Shown one piece after another: positions 7,942 through 22,468 of a DNA stretch of 64,000 nucleotides. The notes beneath the pieces were generated by a model. It did not search any database and had not been told where the DNA came from. It was given only the letters and a program-made list of their open reading frames with translations. Source of the stretch: Pseudomonas oligotrophica (GTDB lineage: Bacteria > Pseudomonadota > Gammaproteobacteria > Pseudomonadales > Pseudomonadaceae); NCBI RefSeq assembly GCF_021726475.1, contig NZ_JAKJRU010000001.1:248001-312000 (forward strand), read 5' to 3'. The stretch's first letter is position 1, and every line of letters begins with the position of its first letter. The position numbers and the translations under genes are program-made.

Positions 7942-8126
7942 TGCGGTCAGTCCTGACCTACCCGCTGGTATTTCTGCTCTCGCTGAAGTGCGGCTTGATG
8001 GGCGTCTTCTTGAAGATGGCTCGGGAGCAGACCCTAGACGCAATGAATCCATTGCGCAACATGCAAAGGTGCAGAAAGCGCCTGCCCGAATCGCAGCTGT
8101 GGTGTTCAACGGCTAAGAGACCGTGA
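7941..8126 (+). CDS. possible small hydrophobic protein
   Basis: 61 codons starting at an ATG that overlaps the previous stop (TAATG), a layout suggesting translational coupling. Residues 3-26 are hydrophobic (SVLTYPLVFLLSLKCGLMGVFLKM) and could form one membrane helix, followed by a basic tail with two cysteines. There is no family match and no independent Shine-Dalgarno. It may be a real small membrane protein of the operon or a chance ORF. Confidence 0.35.
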   Translation: MRSVLTYPLVFLLSLKCGLMGVFLKMAREQTLDAMNPLRNMQRCRKRLPESQLWCSTAKRP

Positions 8127-8251
8127 GCAGCTGCTATGGGCAGAAGTTTTCAAGATCAGGGCCCGGGTCTCGAAGCTGCGCGGCCTCTAAACACCATTGC
8201 CGATCAAACGCCCACGGAAGGGCTTCACCCTATCTCCCGACAGAGGTCGCT

Positions 8252-8587
8252 ATGTCTCAGCTTGCCAAAGCAGCAGAGGCGCTCTGCGCTTCTAAATACA
8301 AGCGCACTGCTACCCCCTCCCAGTACATCGCAGGCTTCAATACCAGGCTCGGCCGTCAGCTAGCGCTTCATCGGACACAACATGCGATCTATTGCTGGAC
8401 GCAGGTGATACCGCTGATAGGTGCACCGGCATCCCCGATCCGTCAGTACGCAGCACGTGACACCCGCAACTCCAATCTCAACGCCAAAAATGCCCCGAGC
8501 CTTTGCCTCGGGCATGCCGCCCATTACTGGAAGTTCGGGGACACCACCTCCTTCGAATCCTTCCTAGACTGGTACACCCATGCGTAA
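8252..8587 (+). CDS. hypothetical protein
   Basis: 111 residues from the ATG at 8252, preceded by AGAGGTCGCT as a possible ribosome binding site. It is basic in the first half (SKYKRTATPSQYIAGFNTRLGRQLALHRTQHAIYCW read in pieces), with an aromatic-rich end (HYWKFGDTT, FLDWYTHA). I recognise no domain. A hairpin with a T-tract on the opposite strand lies inside it (8486-8514), which raises the possibility that the C-terminal part is not coding. Confidence 0.45.
   Translation: MSQLAKAAEALCASKYKRTATPSQYIAGFNTRLGRQLALHRTQHAIYCWTQVIPLIGAPASPIRQYAARDTRNSNLNAKNAPSLCLGHAAHYWKFGDTTSFESFLDWYTHA
8486..8514 (-). terminator. possible leftward terminator inside the hypothetical ORF
   Basis: TGCCCCGAG (8491-8499) pairs with CTCGGGCA (8507-8514) with one bulged C. 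On the minus strand the stem is followed by TTTTT (complement of 8486-8490). This suits transcription arriving from gyrB or from an older gene to the right. Confidence 0.5.
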
Positions 8588-9011
8588 GGAAGACGGCACG
8601 CTGTGTAGCAGCAACGAGTAGGCGGGAATTGCGCGTTATTGCCGTCGCAGCCGGTAAGCAAAATCGGCCCTACCCGCCTCTCGAATTAGCTCCACCGCGA
8701 CGATCTGAACTCGACTCATTTGGAAAAACTCTTCCAGGCATCGCAGTCGAGCCCAGGGCCGAAGTGCCTGGCTCGAAATTCGCCAACCGGTAGGCACTCC
8801 GGGGCCACTCCCGACCGGTATTGCTCCAAGACAACCCTTGCGTCGAGGCATCTACCGGTTGCATCACGATCAATGGCGACTGGGCTATCGAAAGGGTGCT
8901 GTTAAGGCGGTCTCCGGATGCTCACTATCCGCAAGCGCCTTTAGCTCCTCCACCAAGTCTTCTTTTACGTGCGCAGGGAACAGCCAGTTCTTGTACTCAG
9001 CCACAGCTGCT
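8588..9011. other. intergenic stretch downstream of gyrB with suspected gene remnants
   Basis: No complete gene. On the minus strand a 39-codon open stretch (8885-9004) directly behind the gyrB stop reads AEYKNWLFPAHVKEDL, then VEELKALAD, and looks like a protein C-terminus. Further left, the minus-strand ORF ending at 8636 finishes with VQIVAVELIREAGRADFAY, also protein-like. Both may be 3' leftovers of genes that once followed gyrB. No mobile-element gene is visible. Confidence 0.4.
8885..9004 (-). pseudogene. possible 3' remnant of a deleted gene behind gyrB
   Basis: An open reading frame beginning with a GTG only 8 bp after the gyrB stop encodes about 39 amphipathic, charge-patterned residues (KEDLVEELKALADSE) and stops at 8885. 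It is not recognised. It might instead be a very small gene expressed from the gyrB transcript. Confidence 0.3.
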
Positions 9012-12543
<3,532 letters not shown>

Positions 12544-12556
12544 CTAGCGGCGCAGA

Positions 12557-13660
12557 TCACAGACGCATCGGCATGACGACATAGGCCGAGTCATCGTTAT
12601 CGGATTCCTGGATCAGCGCGCTGCTGTTGGAATCCGACAGGGTCAGGCGCACGCTTTCGGCCGTCATCACGCCCAGCACATCGAGCAGGTAGCTGACGTT
12701 GAAGCCGATCTCCAGCGAGGCGCCGGTATAGTCGACAGCGACTTCTTCTTCCGCTTCCTCCTGCTCCGGGTTGTTGGCCTGGATCTTCAACAGACCGCTT
12801 TCCAATTGCAGGCGGATGCCGCGGTACTTCTCGTTCGACAGGATCGCCGTACGGCTGAACGCCTCGCGCAGCGTCTGCCGATCGCCCACCACCAGCTTGT
12901 CCCCACCACGCGGCAGCACGCGCTCGTAATCGGGGAACTTGCCGTCAACCAGCTTGGAGGTGAAGGTGAATTCCCCGGTGGTGGCGCGGATGTGGTGCTG
13001 GCCCAGCACGACGCTGACCTCGGCGTCCTGCTCGGTGAGCAGGCGTGCCAGCTCGAGGATGCCCTTGCGCGGCACGATGACCTGATGGCGGTCGGGTTGC
13101 TCGATACCCGCCTGCATCGAACACATTGCCAGGCGATGGCCATCGGTGGCGACCGCACGCAGCATGCCGTTGAACACTTCGATCAGCATGCCGTTGAGGT
13201 AGTAGCGGACATCCTGCTGCGCCATGGCGAAGCCGCTGCGTTCGATCAGCCGGCGCAGCTTGCCCTGCTCGACGCTGAAGCTCAGCGAACCTGGGCCTTC
13301 CTCGACGGTGGGGAAATCCGACGCCGGCAGCGTCGACAGCGTGAAGCGACTGCGCCCGGACTTGATCAGCGCCTTCTGCTCGTCAAGCCGTACATCGATC
13401 AGTGCATCGCTCGGCAGGCTCTTGCAGATGTCCATGAGCTTGCGTGCCGGCACGGTGATCTCGCCCGGCTCGGCGGCATCCTCCAGGGCAACGCGCCCGA
13501 CCAGCTCGACCTCCAGATCCGTACCGGTCAGCGACAGTTGCTGACCTTCGACCACCAGGAGGACATTGGAAAGCACCGGCAGGGTCTGCCGACGTTCGAC
13601 GACGCCGGCAACCAGCTGCAGCGGTTTCAACAGGGCTTCGCGCGAAATGGTGAAATGCAT
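12557..13660 (-). CDS. dnaN: DNA polymerase III beta sliding clamp
   Basis: 367 residues, the normal length. It forms the dimeric ring that tethers polymerase III to DNA. The start MHFTISREALLKPLQLV and the end DDSAYVVMPMRL are characteristic, and the three-fold clamp repeat spans the protein. It lies 13 bp from recF and 26 bp from dnaA in one leftward operon. The acidic insert NPEQEEAEEEV near residue 295 is usual for pseudomonads. Confidence 0.99.
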   Translation of the reverse strand: MHFTISREALLKPLQLVAGVVERRQTLPVLSNVLLVVEGQQLSLTGTDLEVELVGRVALEDAAEPGEITVPARKLMDICKSLPSDALIDVRLDEQKALIKSGRSRFTLSTLPASDFPTVEEGPGSLSFSVEQGKLRRLIERSGFAMAQQDVRYYLNGMLIEVFNGMLRAVATDGHRLAMCSMQAGIEQPDRHQVIVPRKGILELARLLTEQDAEVSVVLGQHHIRATTGEFTFTSKLVDGKFPDYERVLPRGGDKLVVGDRQTLREAFSRTAILSNEKYRGIRLQLESGLLKIQANNPEQEEAEEEVAVDYTGASLEIGFNVSYLLDVLGVMTAESVRLTLSDSNSSALIQESDNDDSAYVVMPMRL

Positions 13661-13686
13661 GAGGTCTGATCCCTTGCCTGTAGATG

Positions 13687-15132
13687 TCAGGTGGTCAAAG
13701 TTCGCAGCAGATTCTTGTAATCTTCGCGTATATCGGCATCAATTTCCCGCAATTCGGCAATTTTACGGCAAGCATGCAGGACCGTGGTGTGATCCCGCCC
13801 ACCGAAGGCATCGCCGATTTCCGGCAGGCTGTGGTTGGTCAATTCCTTGGCCATCGCCATCGCCACCTGCCGCGGTCTGGCCACCGAGCGCGAACGCCTC
13901 TTGGACAGCAGATCGGAAATCTTGATCTTGTAGTACTCGGCCACGGTGCGCTGGATATTGTCGACGCTGACCAGCTTGTCCTGCAATGCCAGCAGGTCCT
14001 TGAGCGACTCGCGGATCAGCTCGATGGTGATGTCGCGGCCCATGAAGTGGGCATGGGCGATGACCCGCTTCAACGCCCCCTCGAGTTCACGAACGTTCGA
14101 GCGAATCCGCTGGGCAATGAAGAAGGCTGCATCATGGGGCAACTCGACCTTGGCCTGGTCGGCCTTCTTCATCAGGATCGCCACCCGGGTTTCCAGCTCG
14201 GGCGGCTCGACCGCCACCGTCAGGCCCCAACCGAAACGGGACTTCAGCCGTTCCTCGAGCCCGTCGATTTCCTTCGGGTAGCGGTCGCTGGTGAGGATCA
14301 CCTGCTGGCCACCCTCGAGCAGGGCATTGAAGGTATGGAAGAACTCCTCCTGAGAGCGCTCCTTCTTGGCGAAGAACTGGATGTCGTCGATCAGCAGCGC
14401 GTCGACCGAACGGTAGAAGCGCTTGAATTCATTGATGGCATTGAGCTGCAGCGCCTTGACCATGTCGGCGACGAAGCGCTCGGAGTGCAGGTAGACCACC
14501 TTGGCGTTGGGGTTCTTCTTCAGCAGATGGTTGCCCACCGCGTGCATCAGGTGGGTCTTGCCCAGACCGACACCGCCATAAAGGAACAGCGGGTTGTAGC
14601 CATGCTTGGGATTGTCCGCCACCTGCCAGGCCGCCGCGCGGGCGAGCTGGTTGGACTTGCCCTCGACGAAGTTCTCGAAGGTAAAGGTGCGGTTGAGGTA
14701 GCTGGTGTGCTTGAGACCACCCTCGACCTGCACGGTGCGCTCGGTGGCAGGCGCAGGGTCGGTCGCCACCGGCTGGTCCGCCGTGGGCTTGTCCGGCAAG
14801 GGCCTGGCGGCTGACAGCGGCTCGTCGACCGGCATGCTCGGCTGCTGGGCACGTGCCACCGCGGCCGGAGGTAGTGCTGACGACGGCCGCTTGCTGCCAA
14901 TCAACAGGGACAGCTGCGGCGGTGCCTGGGTCGCGCGCTCGCCCAGCAGTTCGAGCAGGCGGGTCAGGTACTTCTCGTTGACCCAGTCGAGCACGAAGCG
15001 GTTCGGCGCATAGACCCGCAGCTCATCGCCATGAGCCTCCACCTGCAGCGGCCGGATCCAGGTATTGAACTGCTGGGCAGGCAGCTCATCGCGCAGCAGC
15101 TCGATACATTGCTGCCATAGTTCCACCGACAC
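13687..15132 (-). CDS. dnaA: chromosomal replication initiator DnaA
   Basis: 481 residues. DnaA-ATP binds the boxes in the adjacent origin and melts DNA to load DnaB. Domain I ([24 protein letters not shown]) is followed by a Pro/Ala-rich linker (about 85-145), the AAA+ domain with [16 protein letters not shown] and LLIDDIQFF, and domain IV with the DnaA signature [16 protein letters not shown]. It is the first gene of dnaA-dnaN-recF-gyrB. DnaA boxes directly upstream imply autoregulation. Confidence 0.99.
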   Translation of the reverse strand: MSVELWQQCIELLRDELPAQQFNTWIRPLQVEAHGDELRVYAPNRFVLDWVNEKYLTRLLELLGERATQAPPQLSLLIGSKRPSSALPPAAVARAQQPSMPVDEPLSAARPLPDKPTADQPVATDPAPATERTVQVEGGLKHTSYLNRTFTFENFVEGKSNQLARAAAWQVADNPKHGYNPLFLYGGVGLGKTHLMHAVGNHLLKKNPNAKVVYLHSERFVADMVKALQLNAINEFKRFYRSVDALLIDDIQFFAKKERSQEEFFHTFNALLEGGQQVILTSDRYPKEIDGLEERLKSRFGWGLTVAVEPPELETRVAILMKKADQAKVELPHDAAFFIAQRIRSNVRELEGALKRVIAHAHFMGRDITIELIRESLKDLLALQDKLVSVDNIQRTVAEYYKIKISDLLSKRRSRSVARPRQVAMAMAKELTNHSLPEIGDAFGGRDHTTVLHACRKIAELREIDADIREDYKNLLRTLTT

Positions 15133-15536
15133 GAACCACCTCGATCATCTGACGCAGGAAGCCGGCAATTGTACCCGTCGGCAGGCCTGTTATCCACAAG
15201 CCGACATCGACAGACAAGGTTTTCGACGCACAACTGGCGCAGGAGCCCTGTTGATAAACCGGCCTCAGCTGTGTTCATAAGGCAGTGGGCAGCCGGGCTT
15301 GCAACCGCCCCTGTGTATAACTTCGCCATCCATCCCCAGGCCATCCAGCGCCTACCCCAAGAAGACGCACCTGAACCGCACAGGCTTTTCGGTCGTGCCA
15401 GGCCAGGCCAGCCGGCGCTCGCAAGGGGTTATCCACAGAAACACCGGCGACCATTCATAAACACAGCTTCCAGAAAGCTCTCTTTTCTTTCTTCTTGTCT
15501 TCTATCTGTCGTTTGCCGGTGGCGAGCGAGCAGAAA
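15133..15536. other. oriC: chromosomal replication origin oriC (dnaA-rpmH intergenic)
   Basis: DnaA-box matches lie at 15190-15198 (TTATCCACA), 15249-15257 (TGTTGATAA), 15272-15280 (TGTTCATAA), 15312-15320 (TGTGTATAA) and 15429-15437 (TTATCCACA). The last is followed by an A/T- and pyrimidine-rich stretch (15451-15515) that could be the unwinding element. Origins at this position are established for P. putida and P. aeruginosa. The stretch has no gene. Confidence 0.9.
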
Positions 15537-15565
15537 TTGACCTGCCCTTTGCGCTTCTCTACAAT
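15537..15565 (+). promoter_or_regulatory. sigma70 promoter for rpmH-rnpA
   Basis: TTGACC (15537-15542) and TACAAT (15560-15565) are separated by 17 bp and lie 60 bp before the rpmH start. Confidence 0.8.
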
Positions 15566-15624
15566 CGCCGGTCTCTTAAAAGGGGGCCATTCCGGCTCGC
15601 AACGAATCACCAGGTAACCGCATC

Positions 15625-15759
15625 ATGAAACGCACTTTCCAACCCAGCACCATCAAGCGCGCTCGTACCCATGGCTTCCGTGCTCGTATGGCCACCAAGA
15701 ATGGTCGTCAGGTTCTGTCGCGTCGTCGCGCCAAGGGCCGCAAGCGCCTGACCGTCTGA
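15625..15759 (+). CDS. rpmH: 50S ribosomal protein L34
   Basis: 44 residues beginning [18 protein letters not shown] and ending [12 protein letters not shown], the almost invariant L34 sequence. It is a small, very basic protein of the large ribosomal subunit. It is preceded by a strong promoter and the origin and followed 11 bp later by rnpA. Confidence 0.99.
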
Positions 15760-15770
15760 ATTCGTTTCAG

Positions 15771-16169
15771 GTGGTGAGTCGAGGCTTCGGCCGGGAGAAG
15801 CGCCTGCTGCGACCCGGCCAGTTCAAGGCGGTCTTCGACTCACCTACCGGCAAGGCGACGGGTCGCAACGTCCTGCTGCTGGCTCGGGACAATGATCTGG
15901 GGCTTGCTCGCCTTGGCCTGGTGATAGGCAAGAAGAGTGTCAAGCTCTCGGTCGAACGCAATCGCATCAAGCGCCAGATTCGCGAAAGCTTTCGTAGCCA
16001 CCAGGATGAACTCTGCGGCCTGGACATCGTGATCGTCGCGCGCAAAGGCCTGGCCGAGCTGGACAATCCCGAACTGGCCCGTCAGTTCGCCAAGCTCTGG
16101 CGACGCCTGGTCGGCAAGCAGTCGCGAACTGCCGATGGAGCGGGAACCGCCAATGATTCCCATGCGTAG
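15771..16169 (+). CDS. rnpA: ribonuclease P protein component
   Basis: 132 residues with a GTG start at 15771 (15774 also GTG). The protein supports the RNase P RNA in tRNA 5' maturation. The RNR motif region [29 protein letters not shown] is clear when read against the family. The C-terminus overlaps yidD by 8 bp. The order rpmH-rnpA-yidD-yidC-mnmE is conserved. Confidence 0.98.
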   Translation: MVSRGFGREKRLLRPGQFKAVFDSPTGKATGRNVLLLARDNDLGLARLGLVIGKKSVKLSVERNRIKRQIRESFRSHQDELCGLDIVIVARKGLAELDNPELARQFAKLWRRLVGKQSRTADGAGTANDSHA

Positions 16170-16407
16170 ATTGGCCACAGCGCCCATCCGGTTCTATCGC
16201 TATGCCATCAGTCCGATGATGGCCAGCCATTGCCGCTTCTACCCCACCTGCTCCTGCTACGCCCTGGAAGCCATCGAACAGCATGGCGTTCTGCGCGGCA
16301 GCTGGCTGGGCCTGTGTCGCCTGGGCCGCTGTCACCCCTGGAATGCCGGCGGTTACGATCCCGTGCCTCCTCCCGAAACCTCCAATACATCATCGATGGC
16401 CGAGTAA
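16162..16407 (+). CDS. yidD: membrane protein insertion efficiency factor YidD
   Basis: 81 residues from the ATG at 16162 ([17 protein letters not shown]); in-frame ATGs at 16135 and 16153 would give unusual extensions. Conserved [19 protein letters not shown] and [15 protein letters not shown] mark the family. It is a peripheral inner-membrane protein thought to help YidC-dependent insertion. The stop lies 2 bp before the yidC start. Confidence 0.95.
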   Translation: MRRLATAPIRFYRYAISPMMASHCRFYPTCSCYALEAIEQHGVLRGSWLGLCRLGRCHPWNAGGYDPVPPPETSNTSSMAE

Positions 16408-16409
16408 CC

Positions 16410-18074
16410 ATGGATATCAAACGCTCGATCCTGCTCGTCGCCCTTGCAGTCGTCGCCTATCTGCTGGTTCTGCAATGGAACCAGGATTATGGCCAGGCCG
16501 CGCTGCCAAGCCCGACGTCAACGACCCAGTCGTCCGCACCGGCGCTGCCCGATTCCCCCACCGCAGCGACCCCGGGCAACGACGTGCCTTCGGTTGCCAA
16601 CGGCCAGCCCGAGCAGAGCCTGCCGGCCGCGCAGCCCAGCCAGCAGCTGATCCGCGTGCGTACCGACGTGCTCGATGTGGCCATCGACCCGCGTGGCGGT
16701 GACATCGTCGAGCTCCTGCTGCCGCAGTACCCGCGCCGCCAGGACCGTCCCGACGTGCCGTTCCAGCTGTTCGAGCGCAGCAGCGAGCGCACCTACGAGG
16801 CGCAGAGCGGCCTGATCGGCGACGGCCCGGACCAGGCCAGCGGACGTCCGCAGTACAGCAGTGCGAAGAGCGAATACGTGCTGGCCGATGGCCAGGACCA
16901 GCTGGTCGTCGACCTCACCTACAGCGCCGAAGGCGTCAACTACACCAAGCGTTTCGTCTTCGAACGCGGTGACTACGACCTCGGCGTGCGCTACCTGATC
17001 GACAACCAGAGCGACAAGTCCTGGACCGGCTACCTGTTCGGCCAGCTCAAGCGCGACAACAGCGGCGACCCCTCGTCGAGCACCGCCACCGGCACCGCGA
17101 CCTACCTGGGCGCGGCGATGGGGACCAAGGACGAGCCGTACCGCAAGGTGTCGCGCGGCGACATGGATGACAAGAGCGTCCGCGAGACCGTGCAGGGCGG
17201 CTGGATCGCCTGGCTGCAGCACTACTTCGTCACCGCCTGGATCCCGCAGCCGCAGGACACCACCCAGGTGCAGACGCGCAAGGATGCCCAGGGCAACTAC
17301 ATCATCGGCTTCACCGGCCCGGCGGTCACCGTGGCCCCTGGCGCCCAGGGCGAAACCGGTGCGCAGCTGTACGCCGGGCCGAAGATCCAGGACAAGCTGG
17401 AAGCGCTCGCCCCGGGCCTGAACCTGACCGTGGACTACGGCATCCTCTGGTTCATCGCCCAGCCGATCTTCTGGCTGCTGAGCACCATCCACTCGCTGCT
17501 CGGCAACTGGGGCTGGTCGATCATCGTCCTGACGCTGATCATCAAGCTGGCGTTCTTCCCGCTGTCTGCGGCCAGCTACAAGTCGATGGCGCGCATGCGT
17601 GCCGTTTCGCCAAAGATGCAGGCGCTGAAGGAGCAGTACGGTGACGATCGCCAGAAGATGTCCCAGGCGATGATGGAACTGTACAAGAAGGAGAAGATCA
17701 ATCCGCTGGGCGGCTGCCTGCCGATCGTGGTGCAGATGCCGGTGTTCCTGGCGCTGTACTGGGTGCTGCTGGAGAGCGTGGACATGCGCCAGGCGCCCTG
17801 GATGTTCTGGATCACCGACCTGTCGATCAAGGATCCGTACTTCATCCTGCCGATCATCATGGGCGTGACCATGTTCATCCAGCAGCAGCTCAACCCGACA
17901 CCGCCGGATCCGATGCAGGCCCGGGTGATGAAGCTCCTGCCGATCATCTTCACCTTCTTCTTCCTCTGGTTCCCGGCGGGCCTGGTGATCTACTGGGTGG
18001 TCAACAACATCCTGTCGATTGCCCAGCAGTGGTACATTACCCGGCAGATCGAGGCGTCGACGAAGACGGCCTGA
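16410..18074 (+). CDS. yidC: membrane protein insertase YidC
   Basis: 554 residues from the ATG at 16410. The first helix (about 5-22) anchors the protein, followed by the large periplasmic domain (to about 340) and the C-terminal five-helix insertase core starting near [15 protein letters not shown]. The cytoplasmic hairpin [24 protein letters not shown] and the segment [21 protein letters not shown] are typical. It inserts or assembles proteins such as F-ATPase subunit c, encoded at 25.6 kb. A Pro/Ser/Gln-rich linker covers about residues 30-70. Confidence 0.98.
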   Translation: MDIKRSILLVALAVVAYLLVLQWNQDYGQAALPSPTSTTQSSAPALPDSPTAATPGNDVPSVANGQPEQSLPAAQPSQQLIRVRTDVLDVAIDPRGGDIVELLLPQYPRRQDRPDVPFQLFERSSERTYEAQSGLIGDGPDQASGRPQYSSAKSEYVLADGQDQLVVDLTYSAEGVNYTKRFVFERGDYDLGVRYLIDNQSDKSWTGYLFGQLKRDNSGDPSSSTATGTATYLGAAMGTKDEPYRKVSRGDMDDKSVRETVQGGWIAWLQHYFVTAWIPQPQDTTQVQTRKDAQGNYIIGFTGPAVTVAPGAQGETGAQLYAGPKIQDKLEALAPGLNLTVDYGILWFIAQPIFWLLSTIHSLLGNWGWSIIVLTLIIKLAFFPLSAASYKSMARMRAVSPKMQALKEQYGDDRQKMSQAMMELYKKEKINPLGGCLPIVVQMPVFLALYWVLLESVDMRQAPWMFWITDLSIKDPYFILPIIMGVTMFIQQQLNPTPPDPMQARVMKLLPIIFTFFFLWFPAGLVIYWVVNNILSIAQQWYITRQIEASTKTA

Positions 18075-18092
18075 CGCCCAGCGAGCCCCTCG

Positions 18093-18118
18093 AAACGCCC
18101 CTTCACCGGGGCGTTTTG
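18093..18118 (+). terminator. terminator after yidC
   Basis: AAACGCCCC (18093-18101) pairs with GGGGCGTTT (18108-18116), followed by T. mnmE begins 30 bp later, so read-through may still occur. Confidence 0.75.
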
Positions 18119-18147
18119 CTATCCAGCGTTTTTACAGGAGAGCCGCC

Positions 18148-19515
18148 ATGCGCAGCCCACGTGAAACCATTGCCGCCGTCGCCACCGCACCGGGTCGCGG
18201 CGGCGTCGGCATCGTCCGGGTCTCCGGCCCGCGGGCCAAGGCGCTGGCGATCACCCTGACCGGCCGCGAACCGCTACCGCGCCATGCCCATTACGGGCCC
18301 TTCCATGCCGATGATGGCGAGGTCATCGACGAAGGCCTGATGCTGTTCTTCCCCGGCCCGCACTCGTTCACCGGCGAGGACGTGCTGGAACTGCATGGCC
18401 ATGGCGGCCCGGTGGTGCTGGACATGCTGCTGCAGCGCTGCCTGGAACTCGGTACCCGCCAGGCCCGGCCCGGTGAGTTCAGCGAGCGCGCCTTCCTCAA
18501 CGACAAGCTGGACCTGGCGCAGGCCGAAGCCATCGCCGACCTGATCGAGGCCAGCTCGGCGCAGGCTGCCCGTAATGCCGTGCGCTCGCTGCAGGGCGAG
18601 TTCTCCCGCCGCGTGCAGGCACTGGTCGAGCAGCTGATTCGCCTGCGCATGTATGTCGAGGCGGCCATCGACTTTCCCGAGGAAGAGATCGACTTCCTCG
18701 CCGACGGCCATGTGCTGGCCGAGCTGCAGGCCCTGCGCGAGGCGCTGGCCCGGGTCCTGCGCGAGGCCGGGCAGGGTGCGCTGCTGCGCGAGGGCATGAC
18801 GGTGGTCATCGCCGGCCGGCCGAACGCGGGCAAGTCGAGCCTGCTCAACGCGCTGGCCGGTCGCGAGGCCGCCATCGTCACCGAGATCGCCGGCACCACG
18901 CGCGACGTGCTGCGCGAGCACATCGTCATCGATGGCATGCCGCTGCACGTGATCGACACCGCCGGCCTGCGCAAGACCGAGGATCGGGTCGAGCAGATCG
19001 GCGTGCAGCGCGCCCTCGGGGCGATTGGCGAGGCCGACCGGGTGCTGCTGGTGGTCGATGCCAGCGCGGCCGAGGCGGCCGACCCGGCGGCACTCTGGCC
19101 GGAATTCCTCGACTGTCCGCCGCCACCGGGCAAGGTGACGGTCATCCGCAACAAGGTCGATCTCAGCGGCGAGGCCGTGGTGCTGCGCATCGATGCCGAC
19201 GGCCAGGCGACGCTGGCGATGTCCGCGCGCGACGGCGAGGGCCTGGAACTGCTGCGCGAGCACCTGAAGACCTGCATGGGCTTCGACCAGACCGCCGAGA
19301 GCAGCTTCAGCGCCCGGCGCCGGCACTTGCAGGCCCTGCGCCAGGCTGATGAGCACCTGGCCCACGGGCATGCACAACTGGTCGCTGCCGGCGCCGGCGA
19401 GCTGCTGGCCGAGGACCTGCGCATGGCCCAGCAAGCCCTCGGCGAGATCACTGGTGCGTTCAGCTCCGACGACTTGCTCGGGCGAATCTTCTCGAGCTTC
19501 TGCATCGGCAAGTGA
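18148..19515 (+). CDS. mnmE: tRNA modification GTPase MnmE
   Basis: 455 residues from the ATG at 18148, with CAGGAG as ribosome binding site. MnmE works with MnmG to add the (carboxymethyl)aminomethyl group to U34 of certain tRNAs. The N-terminal folate-binding domain ([22 protein letters not shown]), G1 [14 protein letters not shown], the G2/G3 region AGTTRD and DTAGL, G4 NKVD and the C-terminal CIGK with catalytic Cys are all present. Confidence 0.98.
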   Translation: MRSPRETIAAVATAPGRGGVGIVRVSGPRAKALAITLTGREPLPRHAHYGPFHADDGEVIDEGLMLFFPGPHSFTGEDVLELHGHGGPVVLDMLLQRCLELGTRQARPGEFSERAFLNDKLDLAQAEAIADLIEASSAQAARNAVRSLQGEFSRRVQALVEQLIRLRMYVEAAIDFPEEEIDFLADGHVLAELQALREALARVLREAGQGALLREGMTVVIAGRPNAGKSSLLNALAGREAAIVTEIAGTTRDVLREHIVIDGMPLHVIDTAGLRKTEDRVEQIGVQRALGAIGEADRVLLVVDASAAEAADPAALWPEFLDCPPPPGKVTVIRNKVDLSGEAVVLRIDADGQATLAMSARDGEGLELLREHLKTCMGFDQTAESSFSARRRHLQALRQADEHLAHGHAQLVAAGAGELLAEDLRMAQQALGEITGAFSSDDLLGRIFSSFCIGK

Positions 19516-19866
19516 GCCTCCCCCGCGCCTCCATGAGCTTTGTGGATAACCACGGCTGAAATAGGTCGACAAGCCTGTCGAAAAACCCTTCGCCAATGCG
19601 CCTGTGGATAGATCATCATTCTACCCACAGGCCGTCAACCTGAAACGCCCAGCTCCCGCGCAGTCACCGCACAACCTTTACTCAGCCTGAAAGCCTGATG
19701 GGCCGGCCGTTCTGCAGGGTTATCCACAGAAAGCCGCGTCACCAGACATAAACATATAAACAAGCTTTTCTTTTCTTTCTTCTCATTTATCTCTTTCTGG
19801 CTCATCTCACCGTTTGGTCATTTTTTGTCCAGAGCCCTTCATTCAGGCCGGCTAACTCCCTATACT
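19516..19866. other. second DnaA-box cluster upstream of mnmG (oriC2-like)
   Basis: Boxes lie at 19541-19549 (TGTGGATAA), 19603-19611 (TGTGGATAG) and 19720-19728 (TTATCCACA), followed by an A/T- and pyrimidine-rich tract (19747-19800). The block TTATCCACAGAAA, CATAAACA, then CTTTTCTTTCTTCT also occurs next to dnaA. A second, non-essential origin-like region in this position is known in P. aeruginosa. A TATACT hexamer at 19861-19866 is a possible -10 for mnmG. No gene is present. Confidence 0.75.
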
Positions 19867-19910
19867 TCGCCGCCTTCCCCATTCCCCCACTCAACAGGCA
19901 CGAGGTGCGT

Positions 19911-21802
<1,892 letters not shown>

Positions 21803-21803
<1 letters not shown>

Positions 21804-22450
21804 TGGAAACGCCGAACCCGCGCCATGCCGCCGAACTGAGCGAAGGCGCGAAAGCCCTCGGCATCGAGCTCGAGGCCGAGCAGCAGCGCCTGCTGCTGGC
21901 CTACCTGGCCCTGCTGATCAAGTGGAACAAGGCCTACAACCTGACCGCCGTGCGCGACCCCGACGAGATGGTCTCGCGCCATCTGCTCGACAGCCTGAGC
22001 GTGGTGCCCCATGTCGCCGAAGGCGGCACGCGCTGGCTGGACGTGGGCAGCGGCGGTGGCATGCCCGGCGTGCCGCTGGCCATCCTGTTCCCCGACCGCG
22101 ACTTCACCCTGCTCGACTCGAACGGCAAGAAGACGCGCTTTCTCACCCAGGTCAAGCTCGAGCTCGGGCTGCGCAACCTGCAGGTCGTCCACGACCGGGT
22201 CGAGCACTACCGGCCGGCACAAGCCTTCGATGGCATCACCTCGCGGGCCTTCAGCGCGCTGGCCGACTTCACTGGCTGGACACGTCACCTCGGCGACGGC
22301 GAGACCCGGTGGCTGGCGATGAAGGGCGTGCACCCGGACGACGAACTGCAGGCGCTGCCGGCCGACTTTCGCCTGGAGCGCTGCCACGTCCTGCAGGTGC
22401 CCGGTTGCCAAGGCCAGCGCCATCTGTTGATACTGCGCCGCATTTCATGA
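21803..22450 (+). CDS. rsmG: 16S rRNA (guanine-527 N7) methyltransferase RsmG
   Basis: 215 residues. The SAM-binding motif [16 protein letters not shown] is near residue 74, with the family segment [26 protein letters not shown] before it. It methylates G527 in 16S rRNA; loss gives low-level streptomycin resistance in other bacteria. It overlaps mnmG by 1 bp and precedes parA by 18 bp. Confidence 0.97.
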
Positions 22451-22468
22451 CCCCGGACAGACGCTGAC

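Noticed and set aside
18148-18175. parS site at the start of mnmE (CACGTGAAAC)
   Set aside because: Only one half-site matches; the left half is unrelated.
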